Positions 44,773 through 53,793 of a stretch of DNA of 64,000 bases are shown one piece after another. Each line of letters starts with the position of its first letter. The stretch's first letter is position 1. A program made the position numbers and the translations under genes. This DNA comes from Acidobacteriaceae bacterium. Lineage in GTDB: Bacteria; Acidobacteriota; Terriglobia; Terriglobales; Acidobacteriaceae. The DNA lies in the NCBI GenBank assembly GCA_003165075.1, contig PLSM01000182.1, positions 108,446 through 172,445 of the forward strand, written 5' to 3'. The notes under the pieces were generated by a model that saw nothing but the letters and a program-made list of their open reading frames with translations, was not told the DNA's origin and ran no database searches.

Positions 44773-45822
44773 ATGCGACGGATTTCTTTTGTCCTCGTAC
44801 TCATATTGATGTGTGGCGCGGAGTTACACGGGAAACCTGTCGCGCTCTTTTACATGACCGATAGCCCGGACTCGATCCGGTCGTTTCTGGCTCATTCCAG
44901 TAAGGTCGACCTGTTGGTGCCCACCTGGTACTCCGTCGATGAGAATGGATTGGTAACCGGTGCGCCCAACCCCACAGTCCTCGATGTCGCACATCGTGGC
45001 GGACTACCTGTGATGCCGATTCTGGCGCTCGCTGGCAAGAAGAAATTCCACGACCTCTCCGCCAGTTCGGACGCTCAGCAGCGGATGAACGATGCCATGA
45101 TCCGCGAGGCCAAGGCGCACGGTTATACAGGCTTTCAGTTCGACTTCGAGAATCTGAATTACACCGACCGAGATGGACTTACGGATGTGGTGCGGCGTTC
45201 GGCTGAAGATCTGCATAAGGCAGGTCTGCAGCTAACCATCGCCACCGTACCCAACGCGCCCGGATATCCCGGTCAGGGTGGATTCGCCAAGTGGATTTAT
45301 ACCGACTGGCGCGGTGCATACGACCTGGCCGCGTTGGCCAAGTATGTTGATCTGATTTGCCTGATGACTTATGACCAGCACACACGTTGGACAATGCCCG
45401 GTCCAGTAGCCGGATGGCAGTGGACTGTCGAGAATCTCGATTATGGGCTCCAGTCCGCACCAAAAGAAAAGCTCTCGCTGGGCATCCCGCTCTACGGTTA
45501 TCACTGGTACACAGCAGCGCCCACAGTGGACAAGAATACCGGCGAAGAGAAGTCAAACCTCTCCGCCGACTACATCAGCACACCGGACGCACAGCAACTG
45601 GCCACGGCGTACGGTGGCAAGCTGGAGTGGGACGCCGGCGACCACAGTGCTTTCTTCTACTTCTACCGCGACCAGATGCGGGAATGGGTCTTTTACACTG
45701 ATTTGCGCACTTTTCGGGACCGCTATCAACTCGCAGCCGACCATGGCCTTGAGGGCTTCTGTTCCTGGGTTCTGGGTTCGGAGGACCCGGCAATATGGAC
45801 GTTTCTCCCCGATCGTCAATAG
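44773..45822 (+). CDS. Exported GH18-family glycosyl hydrolase
   Basis: A 349-residue protein with GGAGG before the ATG at 44773 and a short signal peptide (ISFVLVLILMCGAELHG). It matches the GH18 branch that includes spore-cortex and peptidoglycan hydrolases: YTGFQFDFENLNY holds the catalytic Glu126 of the DxxDxDxE motif, in a form with Gln in place of the second Asp. LAKYVDLICLMTYDQH and LGIPLYGYHWY are further family landmarks, and GFCSWVLGSEDP closes the barrel. It probably hydrolyses an N-acetylglucosamine-containing glycan in the periplasm. It follows the sugar porter gene and is convergent with the DeoR gene. Confidence 0.85.
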   Translation: MRRISFVLVLILMCGAELHGKPVALFYMTDSPDSIRSFLAHSSKVDLLVPTWYSVDENGLVTGAPNPTVLDVAHRGGLPVMPILALAGKKKFHDLSASSDAQQRMNDAMIREAKAHGYTGFQFDFENLNYTDRDGLTDVVRRSAEDLHKAGLQLTIATVPNAPGYPGQGGFAKWIYTDWRGAYDLAALAKYVDLICLMTYDQHTRWTMPGPVAGWQWTVENLDYGLQSAPKEKLSLGIPLYGYHWYTAAPTVDKNTGEEKSNLSADYISTPDAQQLATAYGGKLEWDAGDHSAFFYFYRDQMREWVFYTDLRTFRDRYQLAADHGLEGFCSWVLGSEDPAIWTFLPDRQ

Positions 45823-45958
45823 CCTGGACCATTAAGAGCCGGTGGGTAGCGGAGCGATTTGCGCAATTTCCTACTGGCATATGCAACCGATGTGGGAGAA
45901 AAACTCACGGTGCACTTTTCGAAGGGACTACAGCTCATCTTCCGCGATTCGAATTTGC

Positions 45959-46750
45959 CTAGACGGCAAGAACGCTCATGCCAATCGAAGCAAAAGCTCT
46001 CGCTGCATCTTCAGAGATGCCGTCGTCGGTAATCAGCAGGTCAATCTCATGAGGCGGGCAAATCACCGCGGGACTCACCAGACCCATCTTGCTCGAGTCA
46101 GCGACCACCACAACCTGTCGGGCCTGCCGCGACATGGCGCGAAACACCGCAGCCTCATCCGGCTGTATGATTGTGGCGCCATGACTCGCATCCACGCCTG
46201 TTGCGCTCAAGAAGAGCCGGTCCATCACTACCACGGCCAGGGACTCGATAGCCGCCGGGCCAACCAGTGAAAATGCGCCGGCCCAACGCAGGTTTCCGCC
46301 GGTAAGCGTGGTCTGCAAACGAGCACTGGAGCTAAGTTCCATCCCTATGTTCACTGCATTGGTGATGATGTGAATGTTCTTCCGGTGGAGCAGTTGACGG
46401 GCTACAAGGGTGGTGGTGGTGCCGGCTGCAAATCCGATCGTCTCGTCCTCCTGCACCAGGGCAGCCGCCGCCCGGGCAATGCGCTGCTTTTCTGCCGCGA
46501 ACCGGTCCTCGCGAACCTGAAACGACGCGTCGAAGCGGAAGGGCTCATACGTGGCTCCACCATCTCTGGCCAGCATGGCGCCACCATGCGTCCGATGCAC
46601 CAACCCATTTTCTTCAAGACGGATAAGGTCGCGGCGAATGCTGGCCGGCGAAGTCGCCAGCGCGGATGTCAGATCGTCCACTGAGGCCTTGCCGTGATGC
46701 AACAACAGCCGCACGATTTCTTTAGCGCGTTTGTCGGTCTTTAATGACAT
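45959..46750 (-). CDS. DeoR/GlpR-family transcriptional regulator
   Basis: I use the ATG at 46750, giving 263 residues; a GTG at 46768 is the alternative. The N-terminal winged helix-turn-helix shows KEIVRLLLHHGKASVDDLTSAL and SPASIRRDLIRLEENGLVHRTHGGA, the DeoR recognition pattern. The C-terminal sugar-phosphate sensor domain has GFAAGTTTTLVARQL, where the family usually has an Asp before AGTTT. DeoR regulators mostly repress sugar-catabolic operons and respond to a phosphorylated sugar. It lies 51 bp after the CutC gene and downstream of the TonB receptor, so the likely target is its own operon; an inverted repeat straddles that promoter at 51361-51393. Confidence 0.9.
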   Translation of the reverse strand: MSLKTDKRAKEIVRLLLHHGKASVDDLTSALATSPASIRRDLIRLEENGLVHRTHGGAMLARDGGATYEPFRFDASFQVREDRFAAEKQRIARAAAALVQEDETIGFAAGTTTTLVARQLLHRKNIHIITNAVNIGMELSSSARLQTTLTGGNLRWAGAFSLVGPAAIESLAVVVMDRLFLSATGVDASHGATIIQPDEAAVFRAMSRQARQVVVVADSSKMGLVSPAVICPPHEIDLLITDDGISEDAARAFASIGMSVLAV

Positions 46751-46801
46751 AGCCCTGGACAGCTCCACGCAGCCCGTAGTTTCAATTTGCTTGAACTTCC
46801 G

Positions 46802-47563
46802 CTATTGTACGGAAACTTCAGGCGAGTCTTCCAGAGGAATTGCCTGCAGCCTGGATTTGAAGGCTCTTACATCCTTCTCCATGACTAGGAAGCGGGCACA
46901 CTTGTCCGAAAGGGGGCCGCAAGCCGGACCGCCGTCATAGGCTGTGCTCTTTACCTTCGTGCTGAGGGAAGTGTGCACCTCCCGAATGCCGGTACGAAGA
47001 GCGAGGTTCTTGACATTTGAGGTGCGAATGCCCCCACCCGCCATGATACGAATGCGGCCGTCAGCCGCCTGGCGCAACCGGGCAATCTGCTCCATGCCTC
47101 TAAGAGCGTCGGCCTTTCCGCCAGAAGTCAGTAGGCGGTCGGCTCCACAGGCAATTACCGCTTCCAGCGCGAGATCCAGATTTTTACAAACATCGAAGGC
47201 CCGATGGAAAGTCACTTGGAGTGGGCGCGACATCTCAATCAGGCTGCGGGTGCGCTCACGATCCACGGTGGCATCCGCTTTCAGTATGCCCAGCACCACC
47301 CCGTCAATTCCCCGCTTCTTTGCCTCCAGGATATCCTTCTGCATTACTTCAAATTCATGATCGGTATACACAAAATCGCCGCCGCGTGGACGGATAATGA
47401 CAAACACATCAATGCTCACAGCAGTTCGAACGGCGCTTATCAAGCCGGCGCTGGGCGTGATCCCGCCTTCGCTGAGCGCGCTGCACAACTCAATGCGCTC
47501 GGCGCCTCCTCTGGCGGCAGCCATCGCCGACTCCACCGAATCGACACAAATCTCAAGGTCCAT
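46802..47563 (-). CDS. cutC: CutC family protein
   Basis: A 253-residue TIM-barrel protein. The start is set at the ATG at 47563 because family members begin LEICVDS directly after the Met; an ATG five codons earlier is possible. CutC motifs are clear: CVDSVESAMAAARGGAERIELCSAL, ITPSAGLI, VIIRPRGGDFVYTDHE, VTFHRAFDVC, LLTSGGKADAL and IRIMAGGGIR. CutC was first named for copper tolerance in E. coli, but that role has been disputed, and in glycan-degrading bacteria it often lies in sugar operons. Its place between a TonB receptor and a DeoR regulator fits a sugar-related function better here. Confidence 0.9.
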   Translation of the reverse strand: MDLEICVDSVESAMAAARGGAERIELCSALSEGGITPSAGLISAVRTAVSIDVFVIIRPRGGDFVYTDHEFEVMQKDILEAKKRGIDGVVLGILKADATVDRERTRSLIEMSRPLQVTFHRAFDVCKNLDLALEAVIACGADRLLTSGGKADALRGMEQIARLRQAADGRIRIMAGGGIRTSNVKNLALRTGIREVHTSLSTKVKSTAYDGGPACGPLSDKCARFLVMEKDVRAFKSRLQAIPLEDSPEVSVQ

Positions 47564-47686
47564 GATGACTGAGCCCATTTCCCCAAAGCCGGATTTCTAA
47601 CTGAAATCATACAGTCTGCGAAGAATCCGGGAACGCGAAAGGCCTTACGAGTCCGGCTGTCGCGATGGTTTGCGACAGCCGGTTCG

Positions 47687-50600
47687 CTAAAAGGTGTACT
47701 TTGCGGAAAACTGCAGATGGCGCTCAGTGGATCGAGTGCCTTGACGAGAAACGTTACCGAAGTTTTTATCGCCGAAATTGGTGTTCGGGTTTCCGTAGCT
47801 GACGATGTTGAAAGCATTGAAGGCGTCAAAACGGAACCCAACTGAGTGCTCCCCGATGATGTGGAAGTCCTTGAAGGCCGATAGATCCGCGTTAAAGAAA
47901 CCTGGACCGCGCACCGCGCCATTGCTTTCTGTGCCGAAGAGAGTACCCCCGGTGGTGTTCGTCGCAGGCGCGCCGAATGCGCACACGCCATTGTCGTGAG
48001 CAGGATCGGCAGGATTTGAATCGGTACAGGGCGTTACTGAGGCATCGGTACCGAACCAGTTTTCGTTGCTGCGATCAACAATCTTCAGCTTGCGGTATTG
48101 GTTGACCCGCGAGTTGCCATAACTGTTGGAGTTGTTGCCGGGGCCGGTAATGGTTTCAGGGAAGCCCGAGTAAGAGACTACGGCAGTGGAGAGCTTCCAA
48201 CCGCCGATCGCTTCATCTATTACACGATTGGCGCCGGGAAAATACTCTTTCCCGCGTCCAACGGGCAAGGCATAGACCGCCGTACCGGAGAAGTTGTGCA
48301 GCACGTCGTACCCAGCCGGACCGTAGTCGCCACCGCTGTTGTAGTAGTTCTGGAAGGCGCCGCTGAAGCCGTTGACCTGCAATCCATAGTTGCCCAGGCT
48401 GTTGGTCATGGCTCGACCGTAAGTGTAGTTGACAGTGAATTCCAAACCATGATTGAGGCGCTGACGAAGAACCGCCTGGAGTGCGTTGTAGTTCATCATG
48501 GCGCGCGACTCGGTGATCAGCAGGCCGCCGTTGCCACCGACGCCCAGCGCGGAGTCGATTCCGGTCAACCCGATGTACTGGCTGTTGTAGAACGGGGCCG
48601 AGGTCTGATCGCCATTGATGGTGTACTGGTTGATATTGCCGTAATCCTCAATGTGCTGGCCCTGTTCGCCGATGTAGCCCGCTTGTAAGGATGCCGTGTG
48701 GGTCAATGCATATTCCACCGTCAGGTTCCAATTCTGCACATAGGCCGGTTGGATATTCTGCGGATACGCGGTGTAGCCGAGGTTGGAACTGCTGTATTGA
48801 ATCGAGGTGTCGGAAGCGGTAAAGCCCTCCTCGGCAGTGTTGGGCGTGGACACGGCATTAGGCTTTGGACTGCTTACCGTGAAGCCGGCCGCCTGCAGGA
48901 AAGGCGCAATGGCTGTCAGGCGCTGATTGAATGAGTTGCCTTCAAAGAAGCTGGTGGCGCCGTAGCCGGAGCGAACCACAAGCCGGTCGTTCATCTGATA
49001 GGCAAACCCGATGTGCGGCATCCACTGCCGGAAGTTGGGCTGGTAGCAGGCTAGGTTGTCGCACAGCCTGGCCCCTGGGAGAGCGCCTGCAGGAAGACGG
49101 CCGGCATACATGATCTGCCCGGTTGTGAGATCGACGTTCCCGGTCCGGTCATGCTCTTCGACCCAGGGTTCGTCGAACTCGTAACGCAGGCCGAAGATCA
49201 AGGACAGGTTGGGGCGGATCTTGAAGTTATCCTGCGCAAAGCCAGCCGTGCGCCATTGCCGCTGCCCAACGTTGACGCTGGCCAGAGTTACCCCTCCCGA
49301 CGATACGCGGTCAAGCACAAAATCCGCAGGACCGTAGCCGCTGGAGCCGCTGCCATTTGAGGTGAATGCGCCGGAGTAGTTCAGCGAACCCAGATAGCCG
49401 TCGTTGTTGCCGGTGGGATAGTTGTTCTGATAGCGGCGAGCTTCGATGCCCATGCTCAGATAGTGCAGGCCGTGCTGCCAGGTCAGGTTGTCGATGTAGC
49501 TGTAGGTGTTGTCGATGACGCCGCCGTTGTAGGCCGAGGTGCCCAGGCTGCTGAGGCCGTTATTGAGATTCTGGTTGGTAAAGCCGTTGTACTTCTGGTT
49601 GGGGAAGCTTATGCCGACCTTGGCATTACCTGAGGTTCCGAAGGCTCCTGTCGGGTCCTGAGGGAAGCCCGTGTTCCAATCCGTACGCGTAAAGCCGACG
49701 CGCCCTGAATTTACGAGTGACGACGAGAAAGTGTGGACCCAGTTGGCGCCCGTAATCCAGGTGGGAAAGAGGTTGATCCCTGGGAAGGAGATAGCCAGCA
49801 GCGGGGTTGAGCCATCATACGCGTGAGAAATCGAATAGAATCCCGTAATCTTGTCGGCAGTGCGGGGGTCGTATTCGATCTTTACGTCGCCCTGGTCGTT
49901 GGCGTGGTAGCTGCGCGATGGGGCCGCGTAGTTGCTTTGCGCGATTCCATCGGGGGGTGTCGAATTGGGCAGCGGGTAGTATTTTGGGTTCGCGAAGAGG
50001 AACTTGGCTACCGGATTGGTGATCGGGACATTCTGGTTGTTGTTGTAGGGCGCAAAGTTGTTGAGCGGGTCGTAGAGCTGGATTGGAGTGGAGCCCGCGA
50101 GCAGGGCCGAAAAGTCGCCCCCGCGCATGGCTTCCGTCAGCACACTCGCAGTCCCTGATCCGCCCTGGTGCTGGCGCGATCCCAGGTAATCGGCAAAGAA
50201 GAACAGCTTGTTATGCAGGATGGGTCCGCCTACGGCGCCACCAAACTGGGCGAAAGAGTATGGATTGATCGGGAGGGGATCCCGCTGACCCTGGGCATTC
50301 AGATGTTGTCCATTTAAATAAGTGTTTGCGTCAAACCTGTAATCCTGCGCGTAGCCGTAGGCTGAGCCATGGAACTGGTTGGTCCCGCTCTTGAGCACGC
50401 TCACCACGCCGGCGCCATTTACGTTGCCGTAGTCGGCCGGAGAGTTTGCGGTAATCACCTGGACCTCTTGCAACGCCTCCGGCGCCGGGCTGTAGGAGAT
50501 CAGGTTGTTATAGGTTTCGTTCATGTCGATGCCGTCCAGCGTGTAGTTGTTCGCCTGGGCGCGGTTGCCGTTCATGTTGGGCGTATCGGTGTAATAGGTG

Positions 50601-51139
50601 CTGCGTTCAAAACTCGTCGTGCCGGATGTTCCCGCTGTATCCACTGCACCGGGGACATACAGGGTGAGGGCTGAAAAGTCGAGGCCGTTCAAGGGAAGAT
50701 TCTGGATGGTATTCGCAGTAAACGTGCTGTCGATAGTGGGGTCGTTCGTGTTGAGGATAGGCGCCGCGGCTGAAACACTCACAGTGGTCGAAGAACCTCC
50801 CACGGCAAGACTCACGTTGAAGGTTGCGGTCTGCAGCACTTCCAATACGAATGACGGCAGAGTCTCAGTATTGAACCCGCTGGCCTGCACACTGACCTGG
50901 TAGTGGCCGATGGGAAGGAATTGAATGCGGTAGAAGCCTGCCTCATTGGTTGTCGTGGGCGTATCCACACCCGTGTCAAGGTTATGCGCTGTTACGCTCG
51001 CGCCCGAAAGTACTGCACCACTCGGGTCGGTGACCACTCCCGCGATTGAGCCGGTAACGGTCTGCGCAAGCGCCATTGGAATGCACGCGAGCAAAGCAAG
51101 CGTACAGCCGAAAAATATCCGGACGAGATTCGTTTTCAT
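47687..51139 (-). CDS. TonB-dependent receptor with N-terminal CarboxypepD_reg domain (Oar-like)
   Basis: The ATG at 51139 gives 1150 residues; it has GAGG six bases upstream and a good signal peptide (LVRIFFGCTLALLACIPMALAQ). A frame extending 44 codons upstream has no such signal. Residues about 28-100 form a carboxypeptidase regulatory-like domain (GSIAGVVTDPSGAVLSGASVTAHNLDTG in two parts). A plug domain follows (LPLNGLDFSALTLYVPG, YTLDGIDMNETYN), then a long beta barrel ending with Phe (LQFSAKYTF). Such receptors import large glycans or peptides across the outer membrane and are numerous in Acidobacteria. It heads an operon with CutC and DeoR. Confidence 0.9.
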   Translation of the reverse strand: MKTNLVRIFFGCTLALLACIPMALAQTVTGSIAGVVTDPSGAVLSGASVTAHNLDTGVDTPTTTNEAGFYRIQFLPIGHYQVSVQASGFNTETLPSFVLEVLQTATFNVSLAVGGSSTTVSVSAAAPILNTNDPTIDSTFTANTIQNLPLNGLDFSALTLYVPGAVDTAGTSGTTSFERSTYYTDTPNMNGNRAQANNYTLDGIDMNETYNNLISYSPAPEALQEVQVITANSPADYGNVNGAGVVSVLKSGTNQFHGSAYGYAQDYRFDANTYLNGQHLNAQGQRDPLPINPYSFAQFGGAVGGPILHNKLFFFADYLGSRQHQGGSGTASVLTEAMRGGDFSALLAGSTPIQLYDPLNNFAPYNNNQNVPITNPVAKFLFANPKYYPLPNSTPPDGIAQSNYAAPSRSYHANDQGDVKIEYDPRTADKITGFYSISHAYDGSTPLLAISFPGINLFPTWITGANWVHTFSSSLVNSGRVGFTRTDWNTGFPQDPTGAFGTSGNAKVGISFPNQKYNGFTNQNLNNGLSSLGTSAYNGGVIDNTYSYIDNLTWQHGLHYLSMGIEARRYQNNYPTGNNDGYLGSLNYSGAFTSNGSGSSGYGPADFVLDRVSSGGVTLASVNVGQRQWRTAGFAQDNFKIRPNLSLIFGLRYEFDEPWVEEHDRTGNVDLTTGQIMYAGRLPAGALPGARLCDNLACYQPNFRQWMPHIGFAYQMNDRLVVRSGYGATSFFEGNSFNQRLTAIAPFLQAAGFTVSSPKPNAVSTPNTAEEGFTASDTSIQYSSSNLGYTAYPQNIQPAYVQNWNLTVEYALTHTASLQAGYIGEQGQHIEDYGNINQYTINGDQTSAPFYNSQYIGLTGIDSALGVGGNGGLLITESRAMMNYNALQAVLRQRLNHGLEFTVNYTYGRAMTNSLGNYGLQVNGFSGAFQNYYNSGGDYGPAGYDVLHNFSGTAVYALPVGRGKEYFPGANRVIDEAIGGWKLSTAVVSYSGFPETITGPGNNSNSYGNSRVNQYRKLKIVDRSNENWFGTDASVTPCTDSNPADPAHDNGVCAFGAPATNTTGGTLFGTESNGAVRGPGFFNADLSAFKDFHIIGEHSVGFRFDAFNAFNIVSYGNPNTNFGDKNFGNVSRQGTRSTERHLQFSAKYTF

Positions 51140-51349
51140 TGAGTCCTCGCTAATTTCGCTGCAGATGTTTGGAAAGCTTCTGGCATGGGAAAGCAAGGGG
51201 GGCGGCACCATGGGAAGCGGATGGTGGCGATGCGGAGCGGCGCCCAGAAGGAATCTGCGGATGGTTTCCATACCCTAGCCTCAATTGAAAAGTGCAAGTA
51301 CTGCGCACGGAAAATCTGGCAATCCAGACCGTGTCTTTTATTTGGAATA

Positions 51350-51393
51350 ACTTTACATAAATTTCGTCAAACTGTCCATAAAAATGACGAATT
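51350..51393 (-). promoter_or_regulatory. Promoter with overlapping inverted repeat for the TonB receptor operon
   Basis: On the minus strand TGGACA (51378-51373), 17 bp spacer, TAAAGT (51355-51350) form a plausible promoter with a start near 51343. ATTTCGTCA (51361-51369) and TGACGAATT (51385-51393) are an inverted repeat, 8 of 9 complementary, placed on either side of the -35 box. A repressor bound there would block RNA polymerase; the DeoR protein of the same operon is the obvious candidate. Confidence 0.45.
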
Positions 51394-51614
51394 CTTGCAT
51401 TCACTCTTCTAAATCAGGGAACGGATAATCCCACATACTCGAGACTTTGGTGGCAAAGAACGTTGAGTTGCAGCCGAGATCGCATTTACGTATCTCGAAC
51501 TTGCCATTCAGGCGGCCACAGAAGAAAACCTCTAAGTCATTGAAATATAGATTATTAATGACAGGCTAAATCGCTGTCAGCCGCTGAAAGTCGAGACAAT
51601 GAGATTGGAGGAGG
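51394..51614. other. Intergenic region between TonB receptor promoter and CRTAC1 genes
   Basis: AT-rich DNA without recognisable genes. It should contain the plus-strand promoter of the CRTAC1 genes, but I could not pick a convincing -35/-10 pair. Confidence 0.4.
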
Positions 51615-51803
51615 ATGGAAAATGACTTGTCCGGCGGTCTTCTTACCTCTGGCCTTCTCCGGCAAACCCAACCAGTCAAAACTGGATTCTTTTTGCAATT
51701 GACCCGCTCAGGACGACTCAGCCAACCGGTGTGGGAGATACTGGGGAAACGCATCGACGAGCACTCGGCTCGCGGGGCTACGTTTGCTTTGACCCCGCAG
51801 TAA
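51615..51803 (+). CDS. Possible 62-residue small protein or leader peptide upstream of CRTAC1 genes
   Basis: A short frame with a strong ribosome binding site (GGAGGAGG directly before the ATG at 51615, which is close spacing; a second ATG-containing context follows). It ends with TAA nine bases before the GTG of the first CRTAC1 gene, an arrangement typical of coupled genes. The predicted peptide (NDLSGGLLTSGLLRQTQP at its start) has no membrane segment and no family I recognise. It may be a regulatory leader peptide or a chance frame. Confidence 0.3.
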   Translation: MENDLSGGLLTSGLLRQTQPVKTGFFLQLTRSGRLSQPVWEILGKRIDEHSARGATFALTPQ

Positions 51804-51812
51804 GAGGAAATC

Positions 51813-53717
51813 GTGCCGGTAGGATACACTTCAAGCCGTGGAGGAGTGCCGTCTTTGCGAGTTCGCAGTCTGGTTTGGGGGGTTCTGGCGGTTTTTGTTT
51901 CTTTTCCCGGCGCTGGAAGGGCGCAGCAAACGACGCCACCACAGCCCCAAAAGGGCGGAATGGGCGGCATCGCCTCGGGGGTAGCAGCGGCCCCGGTGTA
52001 TGACGAGCAGAAACGGCCCATCACCGCTGGCGGGTTCGTCGACAAGGGAACGGTGGTGTTTGAGGACATCACCAAGCGGGCTGGGCTTTCTGCGTGGCGC
52101 CACAAAATGGGTGCGCCAGAGAAGAACTTCATCGTCGAAACGAACGGCTCAGGCGTAGGCCTGATCGACTACGACAACGACGGATGGCTGGACATTTATT
52201 TGGTGAACGGTTCAACCTTCAATGCCTTGGACGGGAAGGAAGAGCCGCCGCACGCCGCCCTGTTCCACAACAATCACGACGGAACCTTTACTGACGTGGC
52301 CGCCCAGGCCAAAGTAACCAATGACCGCTGGGGCTACGGGGTCAGCGTCGCCGACTACGACAACGACGGTTGGCCCGACATTTATGTGGGCAACTACGGC
52401 AAGAACCGGCTCTATCACAACAACCATGACGGGACCTTTACCGACGTAGCCGAAGAGGCGGGAGTAACGTTGGGCAATTGGTCGCCGGGCTCGGCCTGGG
52501 GAGATTACGACGGCGACGGGCTGTTGGACCTATATGTCACAGGATATGTACATTTTGACCGCAACAACCTGCCCATCGCCGGCACCAAAGCCGTGGACTA
52601 CGCCTCATGTCTTTATCGTGGAGTGGGAGTCAACTGTGGGCCTCGCGGCCTGCCGGGCGAACCAGACCACCTCTTCCACAACAACGGTGATGGGACCTTC
52701 ACCGATGTGACCGTCAAGGCAGGCGTTGTGGATAAGGACAAATACTACGGATTCAGCACTATCTTTGTATCTCTTAACGGCAACGGCAAGCCGGACCTGG
52801 TGGTGGGTAACGACTCGCAGCCGAACTTTCTCTACATTAATAAGGGCGACGGTACCTTCGACGACCAGAGCTACGTTTCAGGATTCGCACTGAACAAGGA
52901 CGGGCGCGAGATCGCCTCAATGGGCATTGCGGTGGGTGACTACGAGAACAATGGGTTGGTGGACCTTTTTGTAGACGACTTCGGCGACGACTACAAGGTG
53001 CTCTACCACAACGACGGCGACAGCAGCTTTACCGATGTGAGCTACAAGGCGGGCATTGCACAAACCACGATTCCTTTTGTCGGCTGGGGCGATGGCTTTA
53101 TCGATTACGACAACGACGGCTGGCTGGACCTGCTTACGGTCAACGGGCACGTCTATCCGGAGGTAGACCAGCACGATTGGGGAACTACGTTTGCCGAGCG
53201 GCCACTTCTGTTCCACAATGTGCCCGAAAAAACGGGCAAAGGGAGGCGGTTCGAATACGTTACGCCGGTGAAGGATTCTGGGCTTGCTGTGGTGATTCCG
53301 GCACGGGGAGCGGCCTTTGGCGACCTGTTCAACGACGGCAAGATTGACGTGATCATCAACCCCATCGACGGGCCACCAGTACTCCTGCGGAACGTCAATC
53401 CCGACCATCACCACTGGGTGGAGATGCAACTGGTAGGCGGCTCCAAGAGCCCGCGCGATGCCACCTGCTCCACGGTTTACCTGAAGGCCAACGGCATGCG
53501 CATGCGCCAGGACGTGCTGGCAAGCGGCAGCTACATCTCCTCGAACGACCGGCGACTCCATTTTGGGCTGGGCGACGCCACTGACGCCGGCACTGCGGAG
53601 ATTCATTGGTCTTCAGGAGTCAAGGAGACGGTAAAGCTGCCTGCGGTCGATCGCATCTACACCATTACGGAGGGCAAAGGAATTACCGGCGCGGTGTGCG
53701 GAGGCAACCCGTGCTAA
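51813..53717 (+). CDS. Exported CRTAC1-family protein (FG-GAP/VCBS repeats plus ASPIC/UnbV domain), copy 1
   Basis: A 634-residue protein beginning at a GTG (51813) with AGAGG five bases upstream and a signal peptide (SLVWGVLAVFVSFPGAGRAQ). The propeller has FG-GAP/VCBS-type calcium loops of the form DxDxDG: DYDNDGWLDIYLVNGS, DYDNDGWPDIYVGNYG, DYDGDGLLDLYV and DYENNGLVDLFV. The C-terminal ASPIC/UnbV domain carries STVYLKANGMRMRQDVLASGSYISSNDRRLHFGLG and ends in CGGNPC. CRTAC1-like proteins are secreted calcium-binding propellers common in soil Acidobacteria; their role is not established. A close paralogue follows 76 bp later. The last 150 bp are much more alike between the two than the rest. 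Confidence 0.85.
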   Translation: MPVGYTSSRGGVPSLRVRSLVWGVLAVFVSFPGAGRAQQTTPPQPQKGGMGGIASGVAAAPVYDEQKRPITAGGFVDKGTVVFEDITKRAGLSAWRHKMGAPEKNFIVETNGSGVGLIDYDNDGWLDIYLVNGSTFNALDGKEEPPHAALFHNNHDGTFTDVAAQAKVTNDRWGYGVSVADYDNDGWPDIYVGNYGKNRLYHNNHDGTFTDVAEEAGVTLGNWSPGSAWGDYDGDGLLDLYVTGYVHFDRNNLPIAGTKAVDYASCLYRGVGVNCGPRGLPGEPDHLFHNNGDGTFTDVTVKAGVVDKDKYYGFSTIFVSLNGNGKPDLVVGNDSQPNFLYINKGDGTFDDQSYVSGFALNKDGREIASMGIAVGDYENNGLVDLFVDDFGDDYKVLYHNDGDSSFTDVSYKAGIAQTTIPFVGWGDGFIDYDNDGWLDLLTVNGHVYPEVDQHDWGTTFAERPLLFHNVPEKTGKGRRFEYVTPVKDSGLAVVIPARGAAFGDLFNDGKIDVIINPIDGPPVLLRNVNPDHHHWVEMQLVGGSKSPRDATCSTVYLKANGMRMRQDVLASGSYISSNDRRLHFGLGDATDAGTAEIHWSSGVKETVKLPAVDRIYTITEGKGITGAVCGGNPC

Positions 53718-53793
53718 ACAAAACAAGCGGCGGGCAACGACAAACCTGTACCAATCTCGCAGCAATGAGCTTTATGCTTTGAAGGGATCAGCC

